A stretch of DNA of 6,457 bases from an uncultured Bacilli bacterium. GTDB taxonomy: Bacteria; Bacillota_I; Bacilli_A; RF39; UBA660. The translations under genes and the position numbers were made by a program. The notes under the pieces are model-generated. The model saw only the letters and a program-made list of their open reading frames with translations, made no database searches and was not told the DNA's origin. The stretch lies in NCBI GenBank assembly GCA_947853365.1, contig CANTWQ010000001.1:1-6457 (forward strand), read 5' to 3'. Below are positions 5,480 through 6,457 of the stretch, piece after piece (within the stretch, counting starts at the first letter, position 1; each line of letters begins with the position of its first letter).

Positions 5480-6457
5480 ATGTTAAAAGAATTGAAAAAA
5501 GAATCCGTTCATGAATTTGAAAGTAAAAAACAACAACATTTTGAAGAAATGCATTTGTTGGATCGTTCGATTGAAAACAGAAAAAATGCCGAGAATTTTG
5601 TGTTCTATGATGGACCAGCAACGGCTAATGGCAATCCGGGCATTCATCATATGCTAGCCAAACTTTTAAAAGATACATTCTGCAAATATAAAACGATGAA
5701 AGGATATCGTGTTTTACGAAAAGTAGGATGGGATACCCACGGATTACCTGTCGAAGTACAAGTAGAAAAAGAACTTGGCTTTAATGGGAAAGATGATATT
5801 GAAAAATATGGAATCAAAGAATTCAACGAAAAATGTCGGGAAAGTGTTTGGAAAAACGAAGAAGCCTTTCGTAAGTTTACCAATGAAATGGGACAACTCA
5901 TCGATTTGGAACATCCATATATCACTTATGACAACGATTATATTGAAACAGAATGGTGGATTTTAAAGAAATATTTTGAAGCAGGACTGATCTATAATGG
6001 TCTAAAAATTGTCCCTTATTGTCCACGATGTGGTACGGGACTTGCTTCCCATGAGGTTGCACAAGGTTATAAAGATGTGAGTGTCAATACCGTAACTGTT
6101 CCTTTCCGGTTAAAAAAGGATGAAAATACCTATCTGTTAGTATGGACAACGACGCCGTGGACATTACTTGCCAATGTGGCGGCCTGTGTCAATCCGAACG
6201 AAGAATATGTGAAATGTGAATCGAAAGGGTATCACTTTATCGTTGCCAAAAAATTAAAAGAAAAAGTATTAGGAGAAGAAGCCAAAATCGAAGAAACCTA
6301 TCTTGGACGTGATTTGGAATACTTAGAATACGAACAGTTATTGCCATTTATCAAAGTCGAGAAGAAGGCATTCTACATCACATGTGCCGATTATGTTACG
6401 ATGGAAGATGGTACTGGAATTGTCCATATTGCCCCAGCCTTTGGCCAAGACGATTAT
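5480..6457 (+). CDS. ileS: Isoleucyl-tRNA synthetase, type 2 (3' end beyond window)
   Basis: IleRS joins isoleucine to tRNA-Ile in two ATP-driven steps and edits valine errors. The first 326 codons are present, about a third of the usual 1,000-1,050 residues, in frame to the last base. Seen motifs: FYDGPATANG at 42-51 leading into PGIHH at 53-57, which occupies the class I HIGH signature position; GWDTHGLPVE at 83-92; CPRC at 181-184 then SHEVAQGY at 190-197; and the editing (CP1) domain with VWTTTPWTL at 221-229 and GTGIVHIAPAFGQDD at 311-325, whose Asp is typical of valine editing. These features match type 2 (eukaryote-like) IleRS rather than type 1. The signature reads GxHH rather than HxGH, a known but unusual variant. 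Start ATG 5480 follows GGAGGAG at 5469-5475. Expression is set by the T-box leader directly upstream, whose ATC specifier agrees with the enzyme's amino acid. Confidence 0.97.
   Translation, partial: MLKELKKESVHEFESKKQQHFEEMHLLDRSIENRKNAENFVFYDGPATANGNPGIHHMLAKLLKDTFCKYKTMKGYRVLRKVGWDTHGLPVEVQVEKELGFNGKDDIEKYGIKEFNEKCRESVWKNEEAFRKFTNEMGQLIDLEHPYITYDNDYIETEWWILKKYFEAGLIYNGLKIVPYCPRCGTGLASHEVAQGYKDVSVNTVTVPFRLKKDENTYLLVWTTTPWTLLANVAACVNPNEEYVKCESKGYHFIVAKKLKEKVLGEEAKIEETYLGRDLEYLEYEQLLPFIKVEKKAFYITCADYVTMEDGTGIVHIAPAFGQDDY

Noticed and set aside
1..6457. CRISPR array, insertion sequence, tRNA or rRNA gene
   Set aside because: No spaced direct repeats, terminal inverted repeats with transposase, or tRNA/rRNA-like sequence was seen on either strand.

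Overview
The window comes from an AT-rich Gram-positive bacterium of the Bacillota. Supporting signs are strong Shine-Dalgarno sites of the GGTGAT/GGAGG type, SigA-like promoters with 17-bp spacers (three of the four with an extended TGn -10), a tRNA-Ile T-box leader, and a sepF-divIVA-ileS order that echoes the distal end of the Bacillota division-and-cell-wall (dcw) cluster. A lineage near Erysipelotrichales or another derived Bacilli group is plausible, but nothing here proves it. All complete genes are on the + strand and use the standard code.

Layout: (1) 1-240, the 3' end of an unidentified gene. (2) 304-2175, a HerA/FtsK-superfamily ATPase with its own promoter. (3) 2292-3214, a two-gene division operon of sepF and a divIVA homologue, 14 nt apart, with its own promoter and a short hairpin terminator. 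(4) 3263-4450, a membrane-anchored cell-wall hydrolase with Ig-like domains and a GH25 muramidase domain. (5) 4509-5210, an unrecognised acidic soluble protein with a very good promoter and an apparently very short 5' UTR. (6) 5220-5479, a promoter and a T-box riboswitch whose specifier reads ATC (Ile). (7) 5480 to the window end, the first 326 codons of a type-2 isoleucyl-tRNA synthetase.

How it fits together: SepF and DivIVA act at the septum and curved membrane, and a wall-anchored muramidase beside them fits division or wall remodelling. ileS is the usual right-hand neighbour of divIVA in Bacillota, with T-box control by uncharged tRNA-Ile. The genes often found between sepF and divIVA (ylmG, ylmH) are absent, and a muramidase and an unknown gene lie between divIVA and ileS.

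The observations most worth following are: an IleRS signature motif with positions 1 and 3 of HIGH swapped (GIHH), which is linked to mupirocin resistance; a DivIVA with an altered, shortened membrane-binding tip; a near-identical promoter module in front of the HerA gene and sepF; and the conspicuous unknown gene between the muramidase and the T-box. I do not see a clear new multi-gene system such as a defence island, CRISPR array or mobile element.
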